Assembly (NCBI RefSeq): GCF_030826625.1
Contig: NZ_JAPJNQ010000001.1
Coordinates: forward strand, 26,521 to 90,520
Source: Corynebacterium sp.
GTDB taxonomy: Bacteria; Actinomycetota; Actinomycetes; Mycobacteriales; Mycobacteriaceae
Reading direction: 5' to 3'
Length of the DNA stretch: 64,000 nt
Position 1 is the first letter of the stretch. Every line of letters begins with the position of its first letter. Below are positions 8,510 to 16,936 of this stretch, one piece after another. The notes beneath the pieces were generated by a model. It saw only the letters and a list, made by a program, of their open reading frames with translations, searched no databases and was not told the origin of the DNA. Made by a program: the position numbers and the translations under genes.

Positions 8510-8828
8510 ACCGCAGAAACAGCTTGCACGGGGGCTTGCCGATGATCGTGGTTCGGTGACAATCGAAGCCGCGTTCGCACTCGCGGCGCTAGTGATCGTG
8601 ACGGCACTGATCATCGGAGCAATTGCTACGGTGAGCGCGCATATCGCTGCTATTGATGTCGCGAGTGCCGCTGCGCGGGCGCACGCCATCGGCGTAGATT
8701 ATCACCCACCCGGTGAAGCCGAGATCTCGATTGCGGAAGCTTCCGGGCTGGTCACAGTGACCGCGGAAGTACCCGCGGTATTCGGCACCCGCAGTGCCAG
8801 TGCAATCTATCCCGTGGAGACGAGATGA
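8484..8828 (+). CDS. TadE family pseudopilin
   Basis: The 114-residue product has a basic N-terminus, then DDRGSVTIEAAFALAAL, a prepilin-like cleavage context G/SVTIE with Glu+5, followed by one hydrophobic helix and a short extracytoplasmic domain. TadE proteins are minor pseudopilins. The first usable ATG (8484) lies inside the preceding pilin gene, a 26-bp overlap in another frame; no good ribosome site is visible and a start at 8451 cannot be excluded. Its TGA overlaps the next ATG. Confidence 0.75.
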   Translation: MRCLISRHKPQKQLARGLADDRGSVTIEAAFALAALVIVTALIIGAIATVSAHIAAIDVASAAARAHAIGVDYHPPGEAEISIAEASGLVTVTAEVPAVFGTRSASAIYPVETR

Positions 8829-9154
8829 AAATCCGGAACGACGATGGCTATGCCACGGTAGCGGCAGCAGGCATCATCGTAGCCATCGTGGCGGTTGCTT
8901 TATCCCTGGTTGGGGTAGCAAGCCACGTGGTTGCCCGGCATCAGGGGCAGCTCGCCGCGGACATGGCGGCCGTTGCAGCGGCAGAAAGCCTGGCGCGTGG
9001 TAATCCTGCCTGCCCGGCAGCAGAACGGATCGCCACTGCCAATCACGCCACCGTAAATTCTTGCCGGGTCGTGCATCGTGACGTGTTGGTTGAAGTCACC
9101 GCTGGAATTTCAGTTACCCGCGCGCAAGCACAGGCGCGTGCTGGGCCAATCTAG
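8825..9154 (+). CDS. TadE-like protein of the helicase/secretion neighbourhood (Rv3654c-like)
   Basis: The 109-residue product begins KIRNDDGYATVAAAGIIVAI, resembling a pilin N-terminus but with Ala at the +5 position where a Glu is expected, so normal pilin processing and assembly are doubtful. One hydrophobic helix is followed by an exported domain with two cysteines (CPAAER, NSCRVV) that could form a disulfide. It is the last gene of the tad operon, as in mycobacteria, and starts on an ATGA overlap. Confidence 0.75.
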   Translation: MKIRNDDGYATVAAAGIIVAIVAVALSLVGVASHVVARHQGQLAADMAAVAAAESLARGNPACPAAERIATANHATVNSCRVVHRDVLVEVTAGISVTRAQAQARAGPI

Positions 9155-9265
9155 TTGCTATCTAGGGCAAATCTGGGGCCAGGCGAGAGTGATTCTAGAG
9201 CGGCTCTGGAGCGACTCTAGGGCCCGGCCTCGTGGCACGGGTTCGGTGCGGTGTTGTTTTCAGTG
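9155..9265. other. convergent spacer rich in CTAG
   Basis: The spacer between the tad operon and the helicase gene contains several CTAG tetranucleotides in degenerate units of the type GACTCTAGGGC and GATTCTAGAGC. No hairpin with a T-run was found for either gene. Confidence 0.6.
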
Positions 9266-11686
9266 TTAGCTGACAGCAGCATCGATACTGGTTAATAAAG
9301 CATCAAGTACTTTAATGGCACCGGCTTTATGCAACGGCTCATTGCCGTTGCCGCACTTCGGTGATTGCACACACGACGGGCAGCCACTGGCGCAGGCGCA
9401 TGACGAGACTGCGCGGAGCGTGGCGGCGATCCAGTCGCGGAAACGCCGGAAACCTTCTTCAGCAAACCCAGCGCCGCCTGGGTAACCGTCATAGACGAAC
9501 ACCGTCGGTAGTTGAGTATCCACATGCAATGCAGTCGAGACCCCACCAATATCCCAACGGTCACACGTTGCCAACAGCGGCAATAGGCCAATCGCGGCAT
9601 GCTCCGCCGCGTGCAAACTACCCGGAATATCTGCTTCTTCCACCCCGGCGGCTGCCAACGCGCGCGGGCTGATGGTATAAGCGGCAGCCTGGGTAAATAA
9701 CCGCTGACGAGGCAGATCTAATGGCACCTGCTCTGCGACCGAGCCGTCGGGAAGCCGCACCATATACCCGGTGACCTGATGAATAACTTCGACACCGACC
9801 AGTGCCACCGAGACCTCCGGCGAAAGCTGCCGCACGCGGTGCGACGGTGGGCCAGTGACAATTCTGATCTGTGTATCGGATAAAGCTTGGGTGGAATAAT
9901 CTGGTTGTTCCGGGCGCGCCAGGGCGATATATTCTTCAAAATCCAGCTCGTCGATGAGAAAGCTTTCCCCCTGGTGCAAATACACCGCGCCGGGGTGAAG
10001 TTGGCTGGCTGCGCGTGCAGAATCCACCGTGCCTAACAAACGTCCATCGGACGAGTCGACGATCATCACTTGTTGTCCAGAACCACCGCGGATATCAACC
10101 TGTGCGTGCGCGGTATCGGGACGGATGGGGCCGTCGGGAAGCGGTGCGGCGAACCAGCCATGCTCCCTGGCACGCAATAGACCAATCTCGGTTAGGTGTT
10201 GAACGACTTCGCTGGCTTGCCATTGCTCGATGTCAAAGGAGGTGAGAGGTTTTTCTACCGCAGCGCAGTAAAGGTGGCCTTCTAGCACGTAGGGGTTTGC
10301 CGGGTTGAACACGCTGGCTTCGATGGGGCGGTCGAGTAGAGCTGCTGGATGGTGCACGAGATAGGTATCCATGGGATCGTCACGCGCGACGAGCACGACG
10401 AGTGAGCCCTGCCCACGCCTGCCAGCACGCCCGGCCTGTTGCCAAAATGACGCCACGGTGCCAGGAAATCCAGCGCCCACCACGGCATCCAAGCCTCCGA
10501 CATCAATGCCGAGCTCTAAGGCAGAGGTGGTGGCCACACCGAGCAGAGCACCGCTATCTAGATTGCGTTCTAGCCTGCGCCGATCTTCCGCCAAATATCC
10601 CGCCCGGTAAGAGGCAATCCGAGCAGCAAAATCCATTCGGCCACGGGCACTGAGTTCTTCTGCGCAACGTAGGGCAGTGGTTTCTGCTTGCCGACGCGAA
10701 CGTACAAAAGTCAGCGTCCTGGCGCCAGTGGCGACCAGGCGTGCCATGATGGCGGCAGCTTCGGTGGATGCCGCGCGACGCACCGGTGCGCCGTTGTGGC
10801 CTTCCACATCCTCGCGAAAACCTGGCTCCCACAACGCGATGGTGCGCGCCCCCTGCGGGGAACCGTCGTCAGTAACCCCATGCATGGCGCGGCCAGTGAG
10901 CCTCTGGGCTTGGCCCACGGGATCAGCGGATGTTGCTGATGCGCAGATAATCGTCGGCTCAGAACCATAATGCGCACAGATCCGCAGCAGACGGCGCAAC
11001 ACGAGTGCAACGTGGGAACCGAAGACGCCGCGGTAGGTATGGCATTCGTCGATGATGATGAACTCCAAGTGCCGTAGCATGCGCGCCCAGCGTTGGTGTG
11101 CACCCAGCAAGGATGCGTGCACCATGTCTGGATTGGAAAAAATGAACCGGGAAGATTCCCGAATTCCCGCGCGGGATTCGTTGGGGGTATCGCCGTCATA
11201 CGGTGCTGGGGCGATCGAGGCTAGGTGGGGCAGTTGTGAGTTAGTATTCGCTGTTTGTGCAGCTGCCCGCTCATGGGCCTGCACATCACGCAATAATTGC
11301 TGGATTGATAACAACTGGTCAGATCCCAACGCCTTGGTGGGCGTCAGATACAACGCGCACGGTGTGGCAGCAGAACCGAGACGCGTGAGTACCGGCAGCT
11401 GATAGCCGAGTGACTTTCCGGACGAAGTTCCCGTAGCAATCACCGTGTTGCGGCCAGCATGAATCGCTGCCGCTGCCTGCACCTGGTGACTAAACAACTG
11501 CGTGATGCCGCGCTGCTCTAGACCAGCACGCAACGAAGGGCTAACCCATTCCGGCCAAGCGCAGTAACTTGCGAAGCGCACGGGCACTACGCGCTGGTGC
11601 GTGAGCGTGGAATTGGGGAAAGCAGCAATGAGTTCGTCGAGAAGCTCCTGGCCAAAAACCGCATCTTGTTGGCTCCCGGTGCCCAT
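9266..11686 (-). CDS. DEAD/DEAH-type (DECH) helicase with C-terminal DUF1998-like cysteine cluster
   Basis: The 806-residue superfamily 2 helicase has Walker A-like GTSSGKS, the DECH box IIDECH, motif III SATS and motif VI QQAGRAGRRG. The C-terminus has CACASGCPSCVQSPKCGNGN, a four-cysteine metal- or cluster-binding motif typical of the Rv3649/MrfA-like group. Bacillus MrfA repairs mitomycin lesions, so a DNA-repair role is plausible. The start is ATG 11686, preceded by AAGGGGG five bases upstream; an upstream extension to 11779 lacks conserved sequence. This gene always accompanies the Tad cluster in actinobacteria. Confidence 0.88.
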   Translation of the reverse strand: MGTGSQQDAVFGQELLDELIAAFPNSTLTHQRVVPVRFASYCAWPEWVSPSLRAGLEQRGITQLFSHQVQAAAAIHAGRNTVIATGTSSGKSLGYQLPVLTRLGSAATPCALYLTPTKALGSDQLLSIQQLLRDVQAHERAAAQTANTNSQLPHLASIAPAPYDGDTPNESRAGIRESSRFIFSNPDMVHASLLGAHQRWARMLRHLEFIIIDECHTYRGVFGSHVALVLRRLLRICAHYGSEPTIICASATSADPVGQAQRLTGRAMHGVTDDGSPQGARTIALWEPGFREDVEGHNGAPVRRAASTEAAAIMARLVATGARTLTFVRSRRQAETTALRCAEELSARGRMDFAARIASYRAGYLAEDRRRLERNLDSGALLGVATTSALELGIDVGGLDAVVGAGFPGTVASFWQQAGRAGRRGQGSLVVLVARDDPMDTYLVHHPAALLDRPIEASVFNPANPYVLEGHLYCAAVEKPLTSFDIEQWQASEVVQHLTEIGLLRAREHGWFAAPLPDGPIRPDTAHAQVDIRGGSGQQVMIVDSSDGRLLGTVDSARAASQLHPGAVYLHQGESFLIDELDFEEYIALARPEQPDYSTQALSDTQIRIVTGPPSHRVRQLSPEVSVALVGVEVIHQVTGYMVRLPDGSVAEQVPLDLPRQRLFTQAAAYTISPRALAAAGVEEADIPGSLHAAEHAAIGLLPLLATCDRWDIGGVSTALHVDTQLPTVFVYDGYPGGAGFAEEGFRRFRDWIAATLRAVSSCACASGCPSCVQSPKCGNGNEPLHKAGAIKVLDALLTSIDAAVS

Positions 11687-11874
11687 TTCTACCCCCTTGT
11701 GGGTGTGCTTGGATGGTGAAAAGTGAATATATTTTCGCCAGAGTATCTTCTTGGCTTGATTCGTGCGAGACTTAAGCACTGAACGCGGTTTCTAGGTTAG
11801 TTCGAGAAGTGCTCGCAGCAAGGTTAGATTCGCGGACACTTTGCAGATCCGTCGCCAAAAGAAAAGGTTTTAAC

Positions 11875-12078
11875 ATGGCAAAAGGAACCGTTAAATGGTT
11901 TAACGCTGAAAAAGGTTTCGGCTTCATCGCTCCAGAAGATGGCTCGAAGGATGTCTTCGTGCACTACTCTGAAATCCAGGGCAACGGTTTCCGTAGCCTG
12001 GAAGAAAACCAGCAGGTGGAATTTGAAATCGGCGAAGGCGCTAAGGGCCCACAGGCTCAGCAGGTCGTCGGTTTGTAA
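11875..12078 (+). CDS. cspA: cold-shock protein CspA
   Basis: The 67-residue single OB-fold protein has RNP1 KGFGFI and RNP2 VFVHYS intact. It binds single-stranded nucleic acid and acts as an RNA chaperone. ATG 11875 has AAAAGG eight bases upstream; the upstream frame from 11809 has no family similarity. The long leader (about 100-190 bp back to the helicase gene) is typical of csp mRNAs. An intrinsic terminator follows. Confidence 0.96.
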   Translation: MAKGTVKWFNAEKGFGFIAPEDGSKDVFVHYSEIQGNGFRSLEENQQVEFEIGEGAKGPQAQQVVGL

Positions 12079-12124
12079 TACCCCACTGGTCGCTGATTAA
12101 AGCGTCCAGAATCGTAAAAACATT

Positions 12125-12158
12125 AACCCAGCATCGCCACCCGGCATGCTGGGTTTTT
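12125..12158 (+). terminator. intrinsic terminator of cspA
   Basis: AACCCAGCAT (12125-12134) pairs perfectly with ATGCTGGGTT (12146-12155) over an 11-nt loop, followed by a T-run. Confidence 0.9.
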
Positions 12159-12207
12159 GCTTTAGCGTAGAAGCGCCCTATATTACTGTGTAAATGAACT
12201 AGCGCAG

Positions 12208-12231
12208 CAGTACATTTGGCAGTACATTTGC
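12208..12231. repeat. 12-bp tandem duplication upstream of topA
   Basis: CAGTACATTTGG and CAGTACATTTGC are adjacent (12208-12219 and 12220-12231). A second pair of GCACGCTAA words lies closer to topA (about 12245-12290). Confidence 0.8.
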
Positions 12232-12312
12232 AAGCTGCAGTACTGAGCACGCTAAGCACTCCGCACACTACATACTCTGCACGCTAATAAAGCACGAAAG
12301 AGACGTGATCCC

Positions 12313-15300
12313 GTGGCAGGCAAGACGCTCGTTATCGTCGAGTCACAGACCAAAGCAAAAAAGATCCAGCCCTATCTCGGCAACGACTACGTGGTTGAAG
12401 CCTCCGTGGGGCATATTCGCGATCTGCCACGCGGAGCTGCTGACGTTCCCGCGAAGTACAAAAAAGAGCCGTGGGCGCGGCTCGGCGTGGACACCGACAA
12501 CGGTTTTGGTGCGTTGTACGTGGTCAGCCCAGATAAAAAGAAAAAGGTCACGGACTTAAAAAACAAGCTCAAGGATTGCTCTGAGCTGTATCTGGCAACA
12601 GACCCGGACCGTGAAGGTGAAGCTATCGCGTGGCACCTGTTAGAGGTGCTCAAGCCCAAGGTGCCAGTGCGTCGAATGGTGTTCAACGAGATCACTAAAT
12701 CCGCGATCCTGGATGCTGCGAACAACACCCGCGAGCTGGACGAAGACCTGATTGATGCACAGGAAACCCGCCGTATCCTGGACCGCCTGTATGGCTACGA
12801 GGTCTCGCCGGTGCTCTGGAAAAAGGTCATGCCGAGGCTTTCGGCTGGCCGTGTGCAGTCGGTGGCCACCCGCGTGATTGTCGAGCGCGAACGCGAACGC
12901 ATGGCGTTTATCTCTGCCGACTACTGGGATCTATCGGCCACGCTCAACACCGGTGGGCGCGACAGCGCAGAAAACCCCGCGACGTTCCCGGCCCGCTTGG
13001 CCACCGTCGACGGCCTGCGCGTAGCCCAGGGGCGCGATTTCGATGACCGCGGCCAGTTGAAAGGTTCGGCGACCGTCGTCGACAAGCAACAAGCCACCCG
13101 GCTTGCCGACGGTTTGCAGCAGGCAAAGCTCAGCGTCACCGCCGTGGAACACAAGCCGTACACTCGGCGACCATACGCACCGTTTATGACCTCGACGCTG
13201 CAGCAAGAAGCGGGGCGCAAACTGCACTACAGCTCTGAGCGCACCATGCGTATTGCCCAACGGCTGTACGAAAACGGCCACATCACCTATATGCGTACCG
13301 ACTCCACCTCGCTGTCGCAGCAGGGGTTGACCGCCGCGCGGAACCAGGCCACTGAGCTTTATGGCAGCGATTTTGTGGCCGATGCGCCACGTCGCTATGA
13401 CCGGAAAGTGAAAAACTCGCAGGAAGCTCACGAGGCTATTCGCCCTGCTGGTGAGTCTTTTGCGACGCCAGGTGCGCTGCATAACCAGCTGGATACCGAG
13501 GAATTCAAGCTCTATGAGCTGATCTGGAAGCGCACCATCGCCTCGCAGATGGCCGATGCCAAGGGCACGTCGATGAAAGTCACCATGGCCGGGGCTGCCT
13601 CGACAGGCGAGAAGACTGAATTCCAGGCCAATGGCCGAACGATTACTTTCCCCGGATTCTTGCGCGCTTACGACGATGATTCGGCTGATAGCAGCGAAAA
13701 GCGCTTGCCGCAGCTGGATAAGGGCGATGAGCTGTCCGTCGACAAGGTCAGCGCGGAAGGTCACTCCACGAACCCACCGGCGCGCTACACCGAAGCGTCG
13801 CTGGTGAAGAAGATGGAAGAACAAGGCATCGGCCGCCCGTCGACGTACGCCTCGATCATCAAAACCATCAAGGACCGCGGATATGTCCATGCTCGCGGTA
13901 ATGCGCTGGTGCCATCGTGGGTGGCATTTGCCGTGGTCGGTTTGCTGGAAAACAACTTCGCGCCGCTGGTTGATTACGATTTCACATCCTCGATGGAAGA
14001 CGAACTCGACCAGATCGCAACCGGCGAGCAAGACCGCACCGAGTGGCTCACCGGCTTCTACTTCGGCAATGATGTCCAGGACGATAACGATAAGAACACC
14101 GCCGAATCCATTGCGCGCCACGGTGGCCTGAAATCGCTGATCGACGTTAACCTGGAAAAGATTGACGCCCGCGCGGTGAACTCACTGCACCTTTTCGACG
14201 ACGAAGAAGGCCGTGCCGTCGTCGTCCGGGTTGGTCGTTATGGACCGTACTTGGAGCGTCGTGTTGGCACAGATGCCAACGGCGAGCCGGAGTACCAGCG
14301 CGCGAACCTGTCGGAGTCGACCACTCCGGACGAGCTGAATCTGCAGATGGCAGAAAAGCTGTTTGCAACCCCACAGGGTGGCCGTGAACTGGGCGAAAAC
14401 CCAGAAAACGGCAGGGTGATCGTCGCGAAGGAAGGCCGGTTTGGCCCCTACGTCACCGAGCAGGTGCGTGACGACGAGCAAGAAAAGGCCGCAGCTGAGG
14501 CCGAGGAAATTATCCGCGAAGAGCGTGCCGCCGAAGATGCACAGCGCAAAGAGGAAGGCAAGCGCGCTAAGAACTGGGATACCAAGACTGCGGAGAAGCA
14601 AAAAGAAAAACGCATCGGCGAGTTAGTGGAAGCCAAGCTGAAGCCGGCGACGGCCTCGCTGTTCCAATCGATGGAACCGGCTTCGGTGACTCTCGAGCAG
14701 GCGCTGCGTTTATTGTCGCTGCCGCGCGAAGTTGGCGTTGACCCTTCTGATGGCGAGATGATCACCGCGCAAAACGGCCGCTATGGTCCCTACCTGAAGA
14801 AGGGCTCGGACTCGCGCTCGTTGGCAGAAGAAGAGCAGATCTTCACCGTGAGCTTGGATGAGGCACGCCGTATTTATGCGGAGCCGAAGCGTCGTGGTCG
14901 TGCTGCTGCGCAGCCACCGCTGAAGAAGCTGGGAGATAATGACGTTTCCGGTAAGCCGATGACGGTGAAAGACGGTCGGTTTGGCCCGTATGTCACCGAC
15001 GGCGAGACCAACGCTTCGCTGCGCAAGGGCGATAAGCCAGAAGCGATGACCGATGCGCGGGCCAATGAGTTGCTCTCTGAGCGGCGTGCGAAAGAAGCAG
15101 CCGGTGAGGTAGGCAAGAGGACCACCAAGAAGGCCGGGAAGAAGACGGCTGCGAAAAAGAGCGCCAAGAAAACCACGGCGAAGAAATCTACCACGAAAAA
15201 GACGACCAAAAAGACCGCTAAGAAATCGGCGAAGAAGGCGACCAAAAAGCCTTCACCAGGGACGAAAAACGTGGTGAAGGCAGGATCGCGCCGGAGCTAG
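12313..15300 (+). CDS. topA: DNA topoisomerase I
   Basis: The 995-residue type IA topoisomerase relaxes negative supercoils. It has a Toprim domain (VIVESQTKAKKI, then TDPDREGEAIAWHLLE), an active-site Tyr326 in ITYMRTDST, and actinobacterial C-terminal repeats each marked by GRFGPYV or GRYGPYL. The end is a Lys/Ala/Thr tail (about 930-980) that in mycobacteria binds DNA and the RNA polymerase. GTG start at 12313 follows an AAAGAG site. The 3' end of the gene contains a hairpin that appears to serve the convergent DUF418 gene. Confidence 0.97.
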   Translation: MAGKTLVIVESQTKAKKIQPYLGNDYVVEASVGHIRDLPRGAADVPAKYKKEPWARLGVDTDNGFGALYVVSPDKKKKVTDLKNKLKDCSELYLATDPDREGEAIAWHLLEVLKPKVPVRRMVFNEITKSAILDAANNTRELDEDLIDAQETRRILDRLYGYEVSPVLWKKVMPRLSAGRVQSVATRVIVERERERMAFISADYWDLSATLNTGGRDSAENPATFPARLATVDGLRVAQGRDFDDRGQLKGSATVVDKQQATRLADGLQQAKLSVTAVEHKPYTRRPYAPFMTSTLQQEAGRKLHYSSERTMRIAQRLYENGHITYMRTDSTSLSQQGLTAARNQATELYGSDFVADAPRRYDRKVKNSQEAHEAIRPAGESFATPGALHNQLDTEEFKLYELIWKRTIASQMADAKGTSMKVTMAGAASTGEKTEFQANGRTITFPGFLRAYDDDSADSSEKRLPQLDKGDELSVDKVSAEGHSTNPPARYTEASLVKKMEEQGIGRPSTYASIIKTIKDRGYVHARGNALVPSWVAFAVVGLLENNFAPLVDYDFTSSMEDELDQIATGEQDRTEWLTGFYFGNDVQDDNDKNTAESIARHGGLKSLIDVNLEKIDARAVNSLHLFDDEEGRAVVVRVGRYGPYLERRVGTDANGEPEYQRANLSESTTPDELNLQMAEKLFATPQGGRELGENPENGRVIVAKEGRFGPYVTEQVRDDEQEKAAAEAEEIIREERAAEDAQRKEEGKRAKNWDTKTAEKQKEKRIGELVEAKLKPATASLFQSMEPASVTLEQALRLLSLPREVGVDPSDGEMITAQNGRYGPYLKKGSDSRSLAEEEQIFTVSLDEARRIYAEPKRRGRAAAQPPLKKLGDNDVSGKPMTVKDGRFGPYVTDGETNASLRKGDKPEAMTDARANELLSERRAKEAAGEVGKRTTKKAGKKTAAKKSAKKTTAKKSTTKKTTKKTAKKSAKKATKKPSPGTKNVVKAGSRRS
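15244..15281 (-). terminator. intrinsic terminator for the DUF418 gene, inside the topA coding end
   Basis: GCCTTCACCA (15249-15258) and TGGTGAAGGC (15272-15281) form a perfect 10-bp stem. On the minus strand the stem is followed directly by TTTTT (AAAAA at 15244-15248). It lies 67 bp beyond the stop of the minus-strand DUF418 gene and within the last codons of topA. Confidence 0.75.
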
Positions 15301-15352
15301 TCCTTCGGGGCTAGTCTTCCGGGAGGGGAGTAGTGTTCCGAAGCTAGTTAGC
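15296..15352. repeat. degenerate CTAG-containing tandem repeat after topA
   Basis: Three to four loose units of the type GCTAGTCCTTCGG / GCTAGTCTTCCGG / GTAGTGTTCCGAA / GCTAGTTAGCC fill the spacer. The topA stop codon TAG is itself part of the first CTAG. Confidence 0.65.
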
Positions 15353-16766
15353 CTGCGGAGCCAGAATTCCCTGGAGCTGTGAAACCACCGGGAGCGTCAG
15401 GAGCGTCAGCAGTCTTCGCAGAGGTAGACGACGCAGCGGCAATCCGTTTGCGTTCTTCGCGCTTGGACTCAATGCGCGGGCGCGAGCCGGGGCCATAGCC
15501 CAAGCGTCGGTGGGCGATTTCGAGCGGGCCATTCCAGCCCAGTGCCTCCCAAAGCCAAGCCAGCAGTAAAGTTGCCAACCAAACCAAGAATGCGATCACG
15601 CTTAACCCGGTGACGGTACGGCCTTCTGCTAAGTTCAGAGTGAATGGCAGTACTAAGAGCACAAAGAACACTGATTGGGCGACATAGCCAGACATGGAGC
15701 GTTTGCCCAGCGCGATGAATGGGCGCAGCAAGATTGGTAGCCGCTGGGTTTTGTCGTATTGCTTCTGCGCGCGGTTGCAGCCCAACGCGATGGCAGCGAG
15801 GATGCCCGGGCCGGTAAAAATCCCTAGAAAAAGATTTGCTGTCATCAGCTGATCAGCCAAATCTGGGTTGATGATTTCCAGTTCTGCCAAGCCCCACGGC
15901 ACGCCAATGCCGACGCAGATTGCAGCAGCGACCACTGCCCAAATTACGAGTTCTTTTCGGTGCGCATCGACGTCGGCAAGCACCCCACGACGCGCCCACA
16001 CAAAGCCCAGCAGAATCACCGGAAGCAGCGTGAAAGCCACAAATATAGCTATGAATGGCGAGAATAGGGCGATAAAAAAGTTTTCTAATGCATATTGGCC
16101 GTAATCGCCGGTGTGCGTGGTGCCTTCCGGGAATCCAGTGGTGAACGAGACTGTATCACCGAAAAATGAAGAGCCGATGCTGGAGAATACGATGGCTATG
16201 CCAGTCACGGCATGGACTGCGAAAAGCCCAGTGATGATCCACCCCAAAGTCTTATTGCGCAGTGACAACATGGCTGCGACCAGCATGCCTGCAACGCCGT
16301 AAGGCAACATGATGTCACCGAAAAACAGTAACACCATGTGCAGCAAGCCGAAGACTGCGAGGAAGAAATATCGGCGAAGAATAACCTGGCGGGCGCGGGC
16401 GAGGGGAAAAGACTTCTTCCACAGGCTCATGGCGATCAGCCCGATGCCGAAGCCCAAGAGCGTGGAGAACATTGGCAGGCCGCGTACATGCACGAACATT
16501 GCGGAAAAAAGCGTGAAGACGGTATCGAGTAGTGAGCCGTCGGCATAGCCGCCGAAATAAGAATCGTGGATGCCTTCAGCGTGTTTGTTGGAGGTCTCTA
16601 GCGTCCACGCAGTCTGTATGTTTGCCAGCGCGATGCCGAGCAGCGCGATGCCGCGGGCGAAATCGGGTGCGATCATGCGTGGGGTAGGCGATGGCTGGTT
16701 CTGCGGTGCCGGGTTTTCCGGCGGTGGGGTGCTTGTTTGCGGGTATGGTGCAGGCTGATTCTGCAT
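15348..16766 (-). CDS. DUF418 family membrane protein
   Basis: The 472-residue protein has about ten hydrophobic segments with a Pro/Gln-rich cytoplasmic N-terminus (1-40). The motif RGIALLGIALANI after the first 35 residues and a C-terminal GPLEIAHRRLGYG region are typical of DUF418 proteins, related to acyltransferase-3-like membrane proteins. No biochemical role is established. The start ATG 16766 has GGGAG six bases upstream. Its terminator seems to lie in topA. Confidence 0.82.
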   Translation of the reverse strand: MQNQPAPYPQTSTPPPENPAPQNQPSPTPRMIAPDFARGIALLGIALANIQTAWTLETSNKHAEGIHDSYFGGYADGSLLDTVFTLFSAMFVHVRGLPMFSTLLGFGIGLIAMSLWKKSFPLARARQVILRRYFFLAVFGLLHMVLLFFGDIMLPYGVAGMLVAAMLSLRNKTLGWIITGLFAVHAVTGIAIVFSSIGSSFFGDTVSFTTGFPEGTTHTGDYGQYALENFFIALFSPFIAIFVAFTLLPVILLGFVWARRGVLADVDAHRKELVIWAVVAAAICVGIGVPWGLAELEIINPDLADQLMTANLFLGIFTGPGILAAIALGCNRAQKQYDKTQRLPILLRPFIALGKRSMSGYVAQSVFFVLLVLPFTLNLAEGRTVTGLSVIAFLVWLATLLLAWLWEALGWNGPLEIAHRRLGYGPGSRPRIESKREERKRIAAASSTSAKTADAPDAPGGFTAPGNSGSAG

Positions 16767-16936
16767 AAAGGCTCCCAGCGTGTGTACTTCAAAGTTGAGT
16801 ATTTCGGCGCCATCCAAGCGCTAAAGGTAGGTTAGCAAAACCACGATTAGCCGAGACGGTCAACCGTAAAATGCAGCGGGTATAGCATCGGCAGGGGGTG
16901 GCGTCGACTAGCACGACACCGACAAGCAGAAAACCG

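Noticed and set aside
12931..14121. 396-codon open frame antisense to topA
   Set aside because: Complementary to a highly conserved essential gene, with no ribosome site and no family features; it results from codon bias in the sense gene.
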